Position numbers and translations under genes: made by a program. The notes beneath the pieces are model-generated. The model did no database searches. It had not been told where the DNA came from and worked only from the letters and a program-made list of their open reading frames with translations. A DNA stretch of 64,000 nucleotides, from positions 29,860,894 through 29,924,893 of the forward strand of contig CM020618.1 of NCBI GenBank assembly GCA_009829735.1. The letters run 5' to 3'. This stretch comes from Pyropia yezoensis (lineage: Eukaryota; Rhodophyta; Bangiophyceae; Bangiales; Bangiaceae). Below are positions 31,007 to 41,531 of the stretch, piece by piece (within the stretch, counting starts at the first letter, position 1; each line of letters begins with the position of its first letter).

Positions 31007-34000
31007 ATGATTGCATGTACTACTACGCCTTGTTCTACTGTACTCCATTGCGGGGCCCCTGCTTTTGGGCCCAAGGAGTGCAACCCAGGGAGACCCTATG
31101 CGTTTAAAGGGACCCTCCTGGTACTACGAAAGAGAAACTTCGAAATCAACGTGGCCATCCAGTTGACGGCGCAACACCCGGCGAGGCCAACGAAGGCGGT
31201 CTTGAACACCGGAGCCGGCCCAAGCGTCATTAGGGAGGACTTCTTGCCTAAGGACTGGGGACGCTACGCCTATAGGCCCCCGAAGTCAACGCGGGTCTGT
31301 GACGCATCGGGACAGCTTCTACGAGCCCTTGCCGTACTGGAGGTGGCCGTCCTAGCTGGGAGAAAGGCCAAAGTGTTCACCCTCGTGATCGTCAAGGCCC
31401 TCTCCGCTCCGGTTATCTTGGGGATGGACTTCCAGAAGCAGTACGTCAGGGCCATCTACCCGGGAACGGAGGCCGTGCGTTGGAATGACGGGGCCCTTAC
31501 TGAGGCCATCAGGGTATGGGAGGGCAAGGACCTGCCGGCCCCCAACAAGCATGCCAACTCTCCGCGGATTGACCCGGCGGCCCTGTGCCTCTCCAAGTCC
31601 GTTACAATTGAGCCCTACTCGATTCAGGCCGTCTACGGTCGATGCGGGACTACTGGGCGGTGACTGTTGTGGGAGAGACCTGTTAAGATGGCCGAGAAGG
31701 GCGTCTTGTTGCACAACGCGCTGGCCAACGTCAAGACCCGGCGGGACTTTAAGTTCTTCCTCACCAACATCACCAGCCGGCCTGTTCATCTCCCCAAGGG
31801 GTATGCGGTTGGCCTCGTTGAGCCCTACGATGGGCCTGTCTACAAGACCTACGAAGGGCCGTGCTCGCCCCCTGGCGAAGGGGCCGCCCCAGTCGGGACG
31901 CTGGCTGAAGGTCCAAGAGTCGAAGCCGGTGAAGCGCAAGGGCCCAAATTGAACTCAGGGCAGGCCAACGACGCTTCACATACGAACAGTGAAGCGGAGG
32001 CTCGAAATCAAGACGGCCCTAAGATGCCGCGGATTGCCTACGAGTTGATGCCACCCGAATTGCACGAGGCCGCACGAGATTTGGTGGCCCGCTACGGGGG
32101 ATAATGGGATGGCCGGCTAGGCCGTATGGACATCACGCCCCATCGTATAACGTTGACGCCGGGGGCCAAGCCAGTACGGTCGCAGCCCTACCGGACGGGA
32201 CTTTACCACCGCCAGTTGATAGCGAAGCAGGTGGCCAAGCAGCTCAAGTTGGAGGTTATAGAGCCCTCGCAGGCCGAGTGGTCCTTCCCGGTGGTCATCG
32301 TGCCAAAATCCGACTGCTCTCCGAGGCTTTGCGTGGACTACAGGCGGCTCAACGATATGACGGTCAAAGATACCTACCCCCTCCCACGGATGGACGACTG
32401 CATTGACTTCCTGGGGGAGGCCACCGTCTTTTCAATGTTGGACTGCAATATGGGCTACTGGCAGATCCCTGAGGCCGTCGAGGACCAAGACAAGACGACG
32501 TTCACCTGCCATGAGGGGACCTACAAATACGTACGGCTTCCATTTGGCCTGACCAACGCACCTGCTACCTTTCAAAGTGCCATCGACATGCTACTTGCGG
32601 GCCTCAAGTGGAAGACGGTGCTGGTTTACCTGGACGATGTTGTTGTTTTTTCCCGGACGGCCCAAGAGCACCTGGGCCACCTCTATGAGGTCTTCTCCCT
32701 GTTAGCCAAGGCCGGCGTATCCCTGAAGGCCAGCTAGTGCTTCCTCTTTCAAGAGGAGGTCGAGTACTTAGGCCTTATTGTCGGCAAGGGGCAGGTCCGA
32801 GTGAACGAGAAGAATCTCGTGGGCCTTAGGCACGCGGAGCCGCCCAAGACAAAGAAGGGCCTGCGCAGCTTCCAAGGCATGTGTAATGTCTATAGGAGGT
32901 TTGTGAAGGACTACGCGGAGGTGGCTTGGCCTTTGACGGCCCTCACCAGTACGAAGATCTCCGACCCGCTGCCCGAGTTGACGAAGGAGCAGCTGAGGGC
33001 CTTCGAGGACCTCAAGTGGAGGCTGACCCACACACCCATTTTGGCCCTCCTGCGACGAAAGGGGCAGTGCACGGTCGACACGGACGCCAGTGCTACCCAA
33101 GTTGGCTGTGCCCTTCTCCAAGAGCAGCCAGAGGGTGGCCTCAAGCCTGTTGGGTACTGGAGTCGGCCCCTGTCGCAGGCCGAGAGGAACTACAGTACCA
33201 CAGAGCGCGAATGTCAAGCCGTGGTGTGGGCCCTCTTCCTCCTGCGGCCCTACCTTTTGGGCACACGCTTCATCGTGAGGACGGACCACACAGCCCTCAA
33301 GTGGATGCTTCACATGGACGGAGCACATGGGCGGTTGGCCCAGTGGCGGCTACGGTTGGCCGAGTTTGACTACATCGTGGAGACGCGGGCCGGCGCGGCC
33401 CATCATGCAGCTGACACCATGTCAAGGCTCAAGACGACGGGGGTCGACACGAAGCCCATCCCGGAGGAAATCCCCTGTCTACTCACGTTGACCCACTTCG
33501 CTCGTGGCTGGGTGGCCCCCTATCCCAAGACGAACAAGGGCTTCCCCCCCCTCACTGTGGAACGTCTTATTAGGGCCCAATCTACGGACGCACGCTGCGT
33601 CGAGATCCGGGCCGAGATGGACAACAATACCCACTCAAGGTTTGGGGAGAGTCCCGACGGCCCACTCGTGCGGCTGAGCCCCCTTGACACGGCCGTCCAA
33701 GTGTACGTGTCCGAGGGCCTACGCCAAGAGATCCTGACGCTGGAGCACGACCCGGCCCACGCCGGCCACCCGGGGGTAAATAAAATGTACACCTCCATGC
33801 GGCGGGCCTACTATTGGGAGTCTATGGTGGCCGATGTCTACACCTTGGTGGCCAACTGCAACGCCTGTGCCAAGGGCAAGGTGAGGGGCCGAAGACGGAC
33901 CGCTCCCCTCCGCCTATTTCCTGCGTCGGAGCCCTTCACGGACGTATGCTTGGACTTGCTCGGCCCCTTCCCCGTGTCGGCCAGCGGTAATTGATTCCTG

Positions 34001-35170
34001 TTGTTCATCGTTGACCGCTTCTCGAAGCTGACTCGCGTGGTCCCAATCCCGAGGGAGGACGCGGAAACGGTGGTCTCGGCGTTTTGTGACACGTGGGTGG
34101 CCTCTTACGGCCCACCGGACACCCTCTTGACGGACAATGGGCCGCAGCTAGCCTCCGCCTTCTTCCGCGGGTTTTGTGGGATGCTGGGCATCCGCCACCT
34201 CACCTCGACGACCTACCATCCGCAGACGCAGGGCCAGGTGGAACGCTACATCCGAACTATCGTGGCGCAGTTGAAGGCCTACGTATCGGAACATCAAGAG
34301 TCGTGGGACGACCTAGTCTCTGTCCTTACGTTGGCCTACAACTCACGGCCGCAGCAGAGTACAGGTGTGGCCCCCCTCGAGTTTGTGGTACCAGAGCGGG
34401 TCCGCAACCTCTCCCTCGAGCGAATGCCGGCCACGCCCTACCCCAAGGAGGTACCCAAGACGGCTCGGGCGGCCCGCGAGTAGCATCGGGCCCACCTACG
34501 TAATCTGGTCCATTGGGTACGCAAGGCTTTGGCGTCCGCCCAACGAAGATACAAGCGGGCCTACGACAAACGGGTCAGGCCGGTGAACAAGACCCTCCGG
34601 GTGGGGGATTGGGCCTACATTGATGCCAACATCCAGAACCCCAAGGAGCTGGACGAGACGGTCCTGGGGCCCTACCAGATTGTGGGACGCGACGACCACA
34701 CCTTTACGGTCATGATGAATGGCCATCCGGAGCGGGTTAGTGGAAACAACGTGGCCCGCGCCCCTACCCCCACGCACCAAGCAGAATCTTTGACCATCGT
34801 ACGGGGGCCGCAAGGCGTGGAGGTGCCGTGGGACCATCGGGAAACAGGCCACCAATTTACCTGGGAGCGCTTCGTGGACCACACGTATGACGTGGAGGGC
34901 AAGCTGTCGCTGCTTGTACGCTGGTGGGGCTACGCGGCCGAGGAGGACACTTGGGAGCCGCACGACGGTCTGGACGAGCGCAAGGTGGCCGAGTACTGTC
35001 GCAGGGTGGGCGTCTCTGTGCCCCCAACGTCCGCCGAGATCAGGGCGCTATGGGGCCCCCCCCAAGACCTTTGTGACCCAGACGTGGAGCTGGAGGAGGG
35101 CCCCGTGGTGGATGACTACGTGGGCCTGGTGGAGGCGCTCACGCTGGACCAGGGCCCCCCGTGGGCCTGA
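31007..35170 (+). pseudogene. pol: Pol of element 2, one frame with five stop codons
   Basis: All pol domains lie in a single frame with no indel. It is interrupted at 31661-31663 (TGA), 32102-32104 (TAA), 32735-32737 (TAG), 33992-33994 (TGA) and 34481-34483 (TAG). The protease box reads LNTGAG, with AAC at 31205-31207 in place of the catalytic Asp codon. The reverse transcriptase box YLDD is intact at 32627-32638. RNase H begins near 33067 and the integrase HHCC finger near 33757. The catalytic D, D, E positions lie near 33950, 34130 and 34240, and a clear chromodomain (LLVRWWGYAAEEDTWEPHDG) lies at about 34905-34975. Compared with element 1 it has the better RT box but the worse protease. 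Confidence 0.93.
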
Positions 35171-35236
35171 CGTGTCTCCTCCCCTCTCGGCCTGGTCATC
35201 CTCTACGAAGTCAACATTGCGGCCCAACACGGTGGT

Positions 35237-35257
35237 CAGGGGTTCGAGTCCCCCATG
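35237..35257 (+). other. tRNA T-arm-like hairpin / Pol III B-box match in element 2
   Basis: GGGG-TTCGAGT-CCCC is a perfect T-stem/loop, and GGTTCGAGTCC matches the Pol III internal B-box. CAACAT upstream (35212-35217) can pair with ATGTTG downstream (35255-35260), as in an acceptor stem. The distance is far too short for a full tRNA, so at most this is a tRNA fragment or mimic lying between pol and the 3' LTR. Confidence 0.4.
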
Positions 35258-35526
35258 TTGTACACGTTATCCATGGGGATATTTTCCGTGACACGAGGCA
35301 AGACGATGAAATTTCAAGCGGAGAGCGGAAAGAGAGCCTACCACTTGACACGTGGCAGTTGACACGTGGCCGTTCTCACGCCCATCCTCTTCCCCGTGGT
35401 CGGAATCGACCTAGTTTTGTCTTCTTCCCGCGCGGTAAGACCGGATTGAAGACGCTGCAAGATTGTCGGATCAAGATTTGAGTTTATATGGGCTTGCAAC
35501 ACCCATGTCATGTCGGGTGCTTACAC

Positions 35527-36234
35527 CTAATCATGCTCACCTACTTCCCCCCCATCACTTCCCTCGACGGCCGGCGGCGGGAGAGGTGGAACGGCAGCAG
35601 TGTGATTAGCGGGCGGGTTGACCATCATCCCCTCCTCCTGGTCCCCCACCATCTCTCGGGCCTCCATCACGTCCCTACTGTACCGCAGCGGGGAAGCGGG
35701 CATCTGGGCCATCACGACCGTAGCCAACATCAACCTGGCCGCCTTGGTGCAGCCCAGCTCCGCTTCATGATGCACCACCGTGATGGCCTCGCTGCGATCG
35801 TCGGCCCCCGGGACGTAGGCGTCATTCATGGCCACCATCTGCTTGCGGAAAGAGTTTCCGCGACTGCCACCGTCAATGGCCAACATGGTACGGTGGGCCA
35901 ACGTCGAGGTAGTCCACCCGCGACCGCGCTCCCGCTCCCACGCTTGGGCCCATCCCGCCATGTCGTGCTCGTCGGCCGGTAGGGCACCCACCGCCGACTC
36001 GTACGGGACCGCCTCCTGCCCCTCCGCCTCCACCGGGCCCTCCATGTCGACGTCAAGGCCCACAACAAGAAGGTGGACGATGTCGGCCAAGCACCCGACG
36101 AGGGGGTAGCCGACAACAAGGTGACAGGGGAAGAGGGGCGCTGACGAGATGGCCGACAAGGGGACAGGAGCGGTGAAGGGGGAGTTCCCCCCTGGAGGTG
36201 GTGGTTGGCCGACGACATGGACCGGCAGACCCAC
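35527..36234 (-). CDS. Antisense open reading frame between pol and the 3' LTR of element 2
   Basis: 235 codons on the minus strand, inside the 1.4-kb zone that separates the pol stop from the 3' LTR. The middle has a normal-looking mix of residues (AHRTMLAIDGGSRGN, then RKQMVAMNDAYVPG, then AARLMLATVVMAQMP) and predicts helices, unlike the low-complexity translations common elsewhere in this window. I recognise no domain. Antisense genes at this position are known in some plant Ty3/gypsy lineages. The codon at 36234 may not be the real start; an internal ATG at about 36039 (MEGPVEAEGQ) is possible. It could be chance in GC-rich DNA. Confidence 0.4.
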   Translation of the reverse strand: MGLPVHVVGQPPPPGGNSPFTAPVPLSAISSAPLFPCHLVVGYPLVGCLADIVHLLVVGLDVDMEGPVEAEGQEAVPYESAVGALPADEHDMAGWAQAWERERGRGWTTSTLAHRTMLAIDGGSRGNSFRKQMVAMNDAYVPGADDRSEAITVVHHEAELGCTKAARLMLATVVMAQMPASPLRYSRDVMEAREMVGDQEEGMMVNPPANHTAAVPPLPPPAVEGSDGGEVGEHD

Positions 36235-36558
36235 GCTCCCCCACCGATGGCCCTCTTATCCCTGCTACCTGGTCCCTCACCTTCGCCCCCTGTGGCCTTC
36301 GCTCCCCTCCGGCACACTTAGTGTGGCCCGGGCGTACTCCTTCTGCACCCCCTGTTGCTAGCGGACGGCCCACCGACACGTCACGGCCTCCATCGTGTGG
36401 TCCTGCGACTACGTGGGCCGAGTGACACGCAACGTTCACGCCCGGTCCACGTCATGGTTGGGCGTGAACGGCCACCCTCTCCTCACTGTCTCTCGAGGCC
36501 CCCGAACCTGACCTGTGTGTGCGGCCGGCGGGGACGCTCGGCCTTGGCGAAGGGGCCG

Positions 36559-37201
36559 TGTGGCGTTTGTGGCCCTCGTTCCTCCTCCGGAGACAGCGGA
36601 GTGCTGGCCTACGTTGGGGCGTCAGCGGATCCTTGGTCGGCCGTCACGGGATGGCGGGCCTTGCTGGCCGCCCGTTGTGGACTGACCAAGGGAGGCGGTT
36701 GTACCCCCCTGGACTTGGTGCCCTTGGATTTGACTGTTTTCTATGCATTTGTCTCTTCTCGATTTTCCTTGCGTATTTTCGTGCTTTTCGCCCTTTTTCT
36801 CCCATTGGGTTTTTCGGGCGGATTGCATCTGTGTGTGGGGGGTTTTCAATTGCTTTTCTTTCGAGGAATTATTGTTGGCGCGGGTGCCCCGGTGCGCTCC
36901 GGTGTAGGCCGGGTGCATGCTGGCACTTGGCCCGCTGGGGAGGGCGCCTGGGAGGTCACCTGGAAAGCTCTTTGGAGGGTTCTCAGGGGCTTGGCCCGGG
37001 GTCCCGACGAGGTCCCTCTTGTAAAACAACGTTGCTTTGGGTTTCTCCTTCCCCTTGGGCAAAAGCCTTTTACCTTTACCTCGGACCTTGAGGTGGGCAA
37101 GCGCGCGTGGGGTTCCCTGGCCCGTTTCTTCTAGTGGTTACCCGTGGTCCCTCTGGGGTGGATTGGGTTCCCTGTGGGCACGCGGTGGTCATAACGCTAC
37201 A
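36559..37201 (+). repeat. 3' LTR of element 2
   Basis: Same length and ends as the 5' LTR at 28452-29094. It is followed by GGCGG (37202-37206), the second copy of the target-site duplication, and then by the second half of the interrupted coiled-coil gene. Confidence 0.95.
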
Positions 37202-37529
37202 GGCGGTAGACCGACACGAGGCGGCCAGAGAACATGCCGAGGCGTCCAGTCTGGCAGCCTCCGAGGCGGCGCGCACCGTTGCCGAGACCAGCAGTGCCGC
37301 AACAGGGGCTCGTACGCTGGCCGAGGGGACCGCCCGGGAGTTGGAACGGGCACAGGCTCGTCTGGTAGAGGCCACGTCGGATCTCGCCGCGTTGCGAATG
37401 CGCGGTCTCGACTCCTCTCACGAGAGTGAGGAGGAAATAGCGGCGGTCGCGGCCCGGGGCGTGCGCGGGGTGGACGGCGATAAGCATGCACGCCCTTCAG
37501 GTCAGCCCCGCAAACTTCGTCGTGTGTAG

Positions 37530-40500
37530 TAGGGCCCCGTTGGACTGGTGCACTGCCGGGAGCGGTTGCCTGCCACAACGACCATTGTAGGGGGTGTGCG
37601 TTTTGTAAGAAAGACAGGATTGGTACGTGTCGACCCTGCCATCAGGAGACCGAGTAGGAGACCAAGCAGGAGGCCGAGCGCTGTCGCACTGACGACATGG
37701 GAACAGTCGCTTCGCGGGGCGGTTCACAGGCGACCGGGCGCCGCGCGGGGACGTGGGCCCACGGCCGAGCAATGGGCAGCTGGTGGGCAAAAACATACAG
37801 TCGTGGGCCGTAGGACGCGACGGCTTTTGCTTTACAGACTGAGTGGGTTTTTCGAGGGCGCCAACAGTGTCCGGCCCCATGGAACAAGGGACGAAGCGTC
37901 CCGCGCCTGTGGGGTGTGAGGGGGTAGGGGTGTGAATCGTGTGAGAATAGACGCAAGTGCACAACGTGCCTGGCTGCTTTTTTGCCTCTTGGGCTGACCG
38001 CCCTTTCGCGAGGCCCCTCAATATTCGGTCTTCACATAGCCATGCGTCATTCCAGCACCACATCACTGCCGCTCCCGTTCATACATCAGTACCACACCCT
38101 GCCGCACATTTACCTCATGCCCGTCGGAGCCGCGGTGCCCGCCCCCCAGCGCCCGCAACTGATACAGGGACTCAGGCGCAGGCACGAGTACCAGCGCTCG
38201 TGGCGCTATCACCACCCCGCCGCTACAGTCGCCGCCGCCCACTCCACTCCAGGTATAACAGTGACTTTACCCCAACCGTCTGCCTCTCACATAGAAAAAC
38301 GATCCCCCCGCTCCCCCATCCATACATCAACCCTCCCGCCATCGCCACAAATGCCCTCCTCACCAATAGAGGCAAGCACCACCCCTTGAAATCCTCTCTC
38401 TCCCCGCGCCCCGACACGCCACCGCCTTCACGACACCCCGCAGCCCAAACACCAACCCCGCAGTCGCCACCCACTGGCCCCCACCACACAGACAGCGTCA
38501 CTATCGTCCCCCCGCCCTCCCCCTGTACACAATTCCCACGGACGCCTGCCCCCCTTCCCCCTCCTACCCCGAATACCGGCACCACTCCTGGCCTCTTCTA
38601 CAAACGTAGTCACAGCTGCCTGTGGCCCACCCCCCCCTCCCCTCCTAACCAAAACGTCGACGCGGGCGCCTGCGCCCCGCGGCCCCCTTCCAAAATCACC
38701 GTTGCTGGTACCGCCCCCTTCAAAAACCTCATAACTGCAGCAGCGTGGGGCCTGCCAGCAGTCGCGGCTGCCCTGGCGGCCGTCGTGGCCGTCCTCTCGG
38801 CCTCGGTCAGGACGGTCGCCGCTTCCGCAGACGACGCGGTAGGGCCGACGCCACTGGCACCGTCGCGGGCACCGCCGCCACCGTGTCGATAGCGCCGACG
38901 CCACCGGCGCCGTCACGGGCACCACCGCCGCCGTGTCAGCCGCAGCGGCCTACAACACGGCCACAACAACAGCCGGGGTGGCCGCCACAACCGCCCTCGG
39001 CCGCCGGGCTGTCTGCTACAGCAGCCGGCGCCACCGGCAACATTGCAGGCGCCGCCGCCGCCACCATCGCCGCCGCCGTCGCCCTCCCCCCCCCCCTCCA
39101 GTCGTCGTGACCGTCCTTGTCGTCCTCGTCGCCGTGGCGGTCCTCGTCGCGGAACCGTTGACACCAACGCCGCCGCCGTCGCCGCTGCCGTCGCCGCCGC
39201 CGCCGCCGCCGCCGCTGCCGCTGCCGGTGAGGCGCCGCCGCCGCCACCGCCACCGCAACCGCGGCCGTCGCCACCAACGCTGCTACCGCCGCGCCCATCA
39301 TCACTTAACGTGCGCGCGCCCATTGAGGGGTCGATTAGAGGTCTAATCACCTATTGTGCTTCCAATGGGCGAATGGTGGGTCCCGCAACTGAGTCATTTT
39401 GTTGTCATTGAGAGGTGGGTTTAATGACCTTTCACAGGGGTAGGCTCAATGAACAGTCTGAGAGGGGGCCCGTCAGAGAGTTCCGAGAGCGACCCCCCGC
39501 GCAGAATTAATTCCGTCAAAGACCAAGCCACGGCCTGCTGAGCAGTGGCGCCGCACCGCCCGCGTCCTGCGGGCCGTTTTGAGGGGCTGTGAGTGCCAGT
39601 CTCTTCGTGGCAGGAGAGTGCGGGGGGGGGGGCACGTCCACGCCGTGGTTGGTGCGGCGTCACGCAGCGCCTTAGCAAAGCGTTGCTGACAACGGGAAAG
39701 AAGAGGGGGGGACCGCCAACTGCGCAGGCTCAACGGCCACCAGCCCTCCGCAAGCACTTCGACTTGGTCGTGGGGCGGACGGCTCGTCGGCTCAAGGAGC
39801 GTGGGGCGTGGACGGCGAGGGAGCGTGGGACAGCGAGGAGGACTCGGGCAGGGACGACGACAAGGATGGGGACGAGGAGGGAGGCGGTAACGGAAGGGTA
39901 AGTGAAAGGGCGACGGGGTGAAGATGGCCGAGGACGTTGCAGCAAGGGATGTCGTGGGGGGAAGGGAGAAGGGGGGTGTGCGGGGACAAGAGGGGTTCTG
40001 CCGGCGGCCGCGGTGGGGGCCGTGTGGAAGGGTGGGTGGGTCTTTATTGGTGGGGCGTCTGCGGCCGAGGTGACGGGGGTGGCACGAAAGGCGGCTGGAG
40101 CAGCTGCCAACGCTGCTGCCCCATCGTTGTTCGTTGAGTCTGCGCCATCTGCCGCTCATGCTCCGCCGCTGCTTGCGGCTACGGATGTTTGTTCACCTAT
40201 CGGTACGGCAGACGCTGATGTGGTCATGCCATTAATACCTCCGCAGAGGCACAGCGCCCGGAGTGGTGGATGGACATGGAGACAGGTACGTAAGTGGGGG
40301 GGGCAAGGGTCGGGTGCGGAACGACTTCCGACGGGCACGCCGTATGCGGCAGAGAGTTTTTGTTGGCGCTTGCGGCAGAGGGGAGGGAAGCATGGAGGGG
40401 CGGGTTCTGCATGGACCACAGCATGGCAAGACTGGCGTTTGTGACGGTGGATGCGAGGTTGGACCCGTGGATGGAGGCGCCGCGCGTGTAGCTTGCTGGT

Positions 40501-41487
40501 CGACAGTGCCCCCACCTCCGCGCAGCCGCCTGGTTTTCGCAAGGCGTACATACATGCTGCTAGCGGCGGAGCGGCGGTAGGGACCTTGGAGACTGGAGCC
40601 TCACCGTAGGTGAGGGTGTGCTGGATAGGATATCAAAAAGAATGTCCGTGGCCATGAAACATCTGCACGTTTCGAAAAACGTGACCATTCAAAAAAACCG
40701 GTGCCAATGGACCGCGCTCTCAGGGCACCATTAGGGCACCCCTCGTAATGGGACCAAGGGATCCCAAAAAGGCATGCCTCATAATGGTTCCATTGGATGG
40801 GGGCCTCAATGGTGTGGCGCACGTTACTAACGATGGCTACCATCGTCGACACTGACCGTCGCGCCGGCCCCGCCCCCCGTGCCGTGGCCCTCCCCATCCA
40901 TCGTGCCCCCTCCCGCAGTCCCAGTTAATGAGCGCGCTGGCAGCAGGTTCCTGAAAGGGATAGGCCAACGCTCATGCGGGGCCCATTCCACCGGGGCATC
41001 TGTAGGCGCACCTGATTGGCCGAGGCCCGTGGCCCGAAGCTTCTCGGAGGACTGAGAAAAGAATGCTCGATGTATCTTCTTTGGGCAACGGACCATAGTG
41101 GACCCCACCCCACTACCGGCCCAACGTGGAGGTCCTTCGGTCGCCGCCCGCCAAAGCAACGAAAAATACAACAACTTGTGACGGACTCGGCCGTGACCCC
41201 GCGTCCTCCGCCCACCACCGTTGTCACGGCCGCCGCTCTGGCCAGTACCGTGCATGCACCCCACACGACCGTGATCGGCGCCGCGTTGCCTCCTTCGCCG
41301 TCGTCGACACTTCCTACGTGGTCGTGAGCGGCACCGCCCTTGCCTTGGCCTCTTTGCCGTCGTTGACACTCCGCGCGTGGTCGTGATCGGCGCCGTCTTT
41401 GCCTCTTCGCCGTCGAGTCGCTGAGGACGACGCACCTGTCACGAGCGGGTGAGGAGGTGGTTGTCGCGACTGTCGTGACGGCGGGAA

Positions 41488-41489
<2 letters not shown>
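37530..41489. other. Four-kilobase gene-poor stretch
   Basis: I see no supportable gene. Pro/Ala/Arg-rich open frames occur on both strands, overlap each other, and change with the GCC-type microsatellites at 38780-39290. Short sequences with CAATG/CATTG words recur at 39310-39460 and 40660-40820. An imperfect tandem repeat lies at 41262-41413. Confidence 0.45.
41262..41413 (+). repeat. Imperfect tandem repeat, about 2.5 units
   Basis: Units of roughly 60-66 bp share the order GTCGTGATCGGCGCCG, TTGCCT, TTCGCCGTCG, and a GACACT...CG(C/T)GTG segment. Confidence 0.7.

Positions 41490-41523
<34 letters not shown>
41490..41523 (+). repeat. G34 homopolymer
   Basis: The longest uninterrupted G run in the window. 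It ends 8 bp before the ATG of the next reading frame, in a position to act on its 5' leader or to stall sequencing and replication. Confidence 0.95.
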
Positions 41524-41524
<1 letters not shown>

Positions 41525-41531
41525 GCTCACC

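Larger units (their letters stand above)
28452..37201 (+). mobile_element. Element 2: full-length chromovirus-type Ty3/gypsy LTR retrotransposon
   Basis: The element is 8750 bp, bounded by 643-bp LTRs that start TGTGGCG and end GCTACA. It is flanked by the 5-bp duplication GGCGG at 28447-28451 and 37202-37206. By eye the LTRs differ at about five positions, so insertion is recent. Inside are gag, a single-frame pol with a chromodomain, a tRNA-like T-arm, and a long antisense reading frame before the 3' LTR. The 3' LTR is preceded by GGCGAAGGGG as a short polypurine tract. Gag has a frameshift and pol has five stop codons, and the protease aspartate is replaced, so this copy is non-autonomous. 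Confidence 0.95.
27842..37529 (+). pseudogene. Ala-rich coiled-coil protein, copy B, split by retrotransposon element 2
   Basis: The 5' part runs from ATG 27842 (MPNMSGLSPGRPDD) to 28451 and the 3' part from 37207 to a stop at 37527-37529. Removing 28452-37206 (the element plus one copy of the 5-bp duplication) leaves an uninterrupted 310-codon frame, which is direct evidence that these are two halves of one gene. From residue ~75 onward the protein is a long Ala/Glu/Arg-rich coiled coil (ATERTADLERLRDALGELAK before the break, AREHAEASSLAASEAARTV after it) ending in a basic tail. A C run lies immediately upstream of the ATG (27807-27833). Function is unknown. The gene is disrupted in this allele. 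Confidence 0.75.

Noticed and set aside
35205-35262. A complete tRNA gene
   Set aside because: Only the T-arm and a possible acceptor stem are present; there is no room for D and anticodon arms.
37957-38892. 311-residue Pro/Ala-rich plus-strand protein
   Set aside because: Low complexity throughout, overlapped by equally long frames on both strands, and dependent on GCC-type microsatellites.
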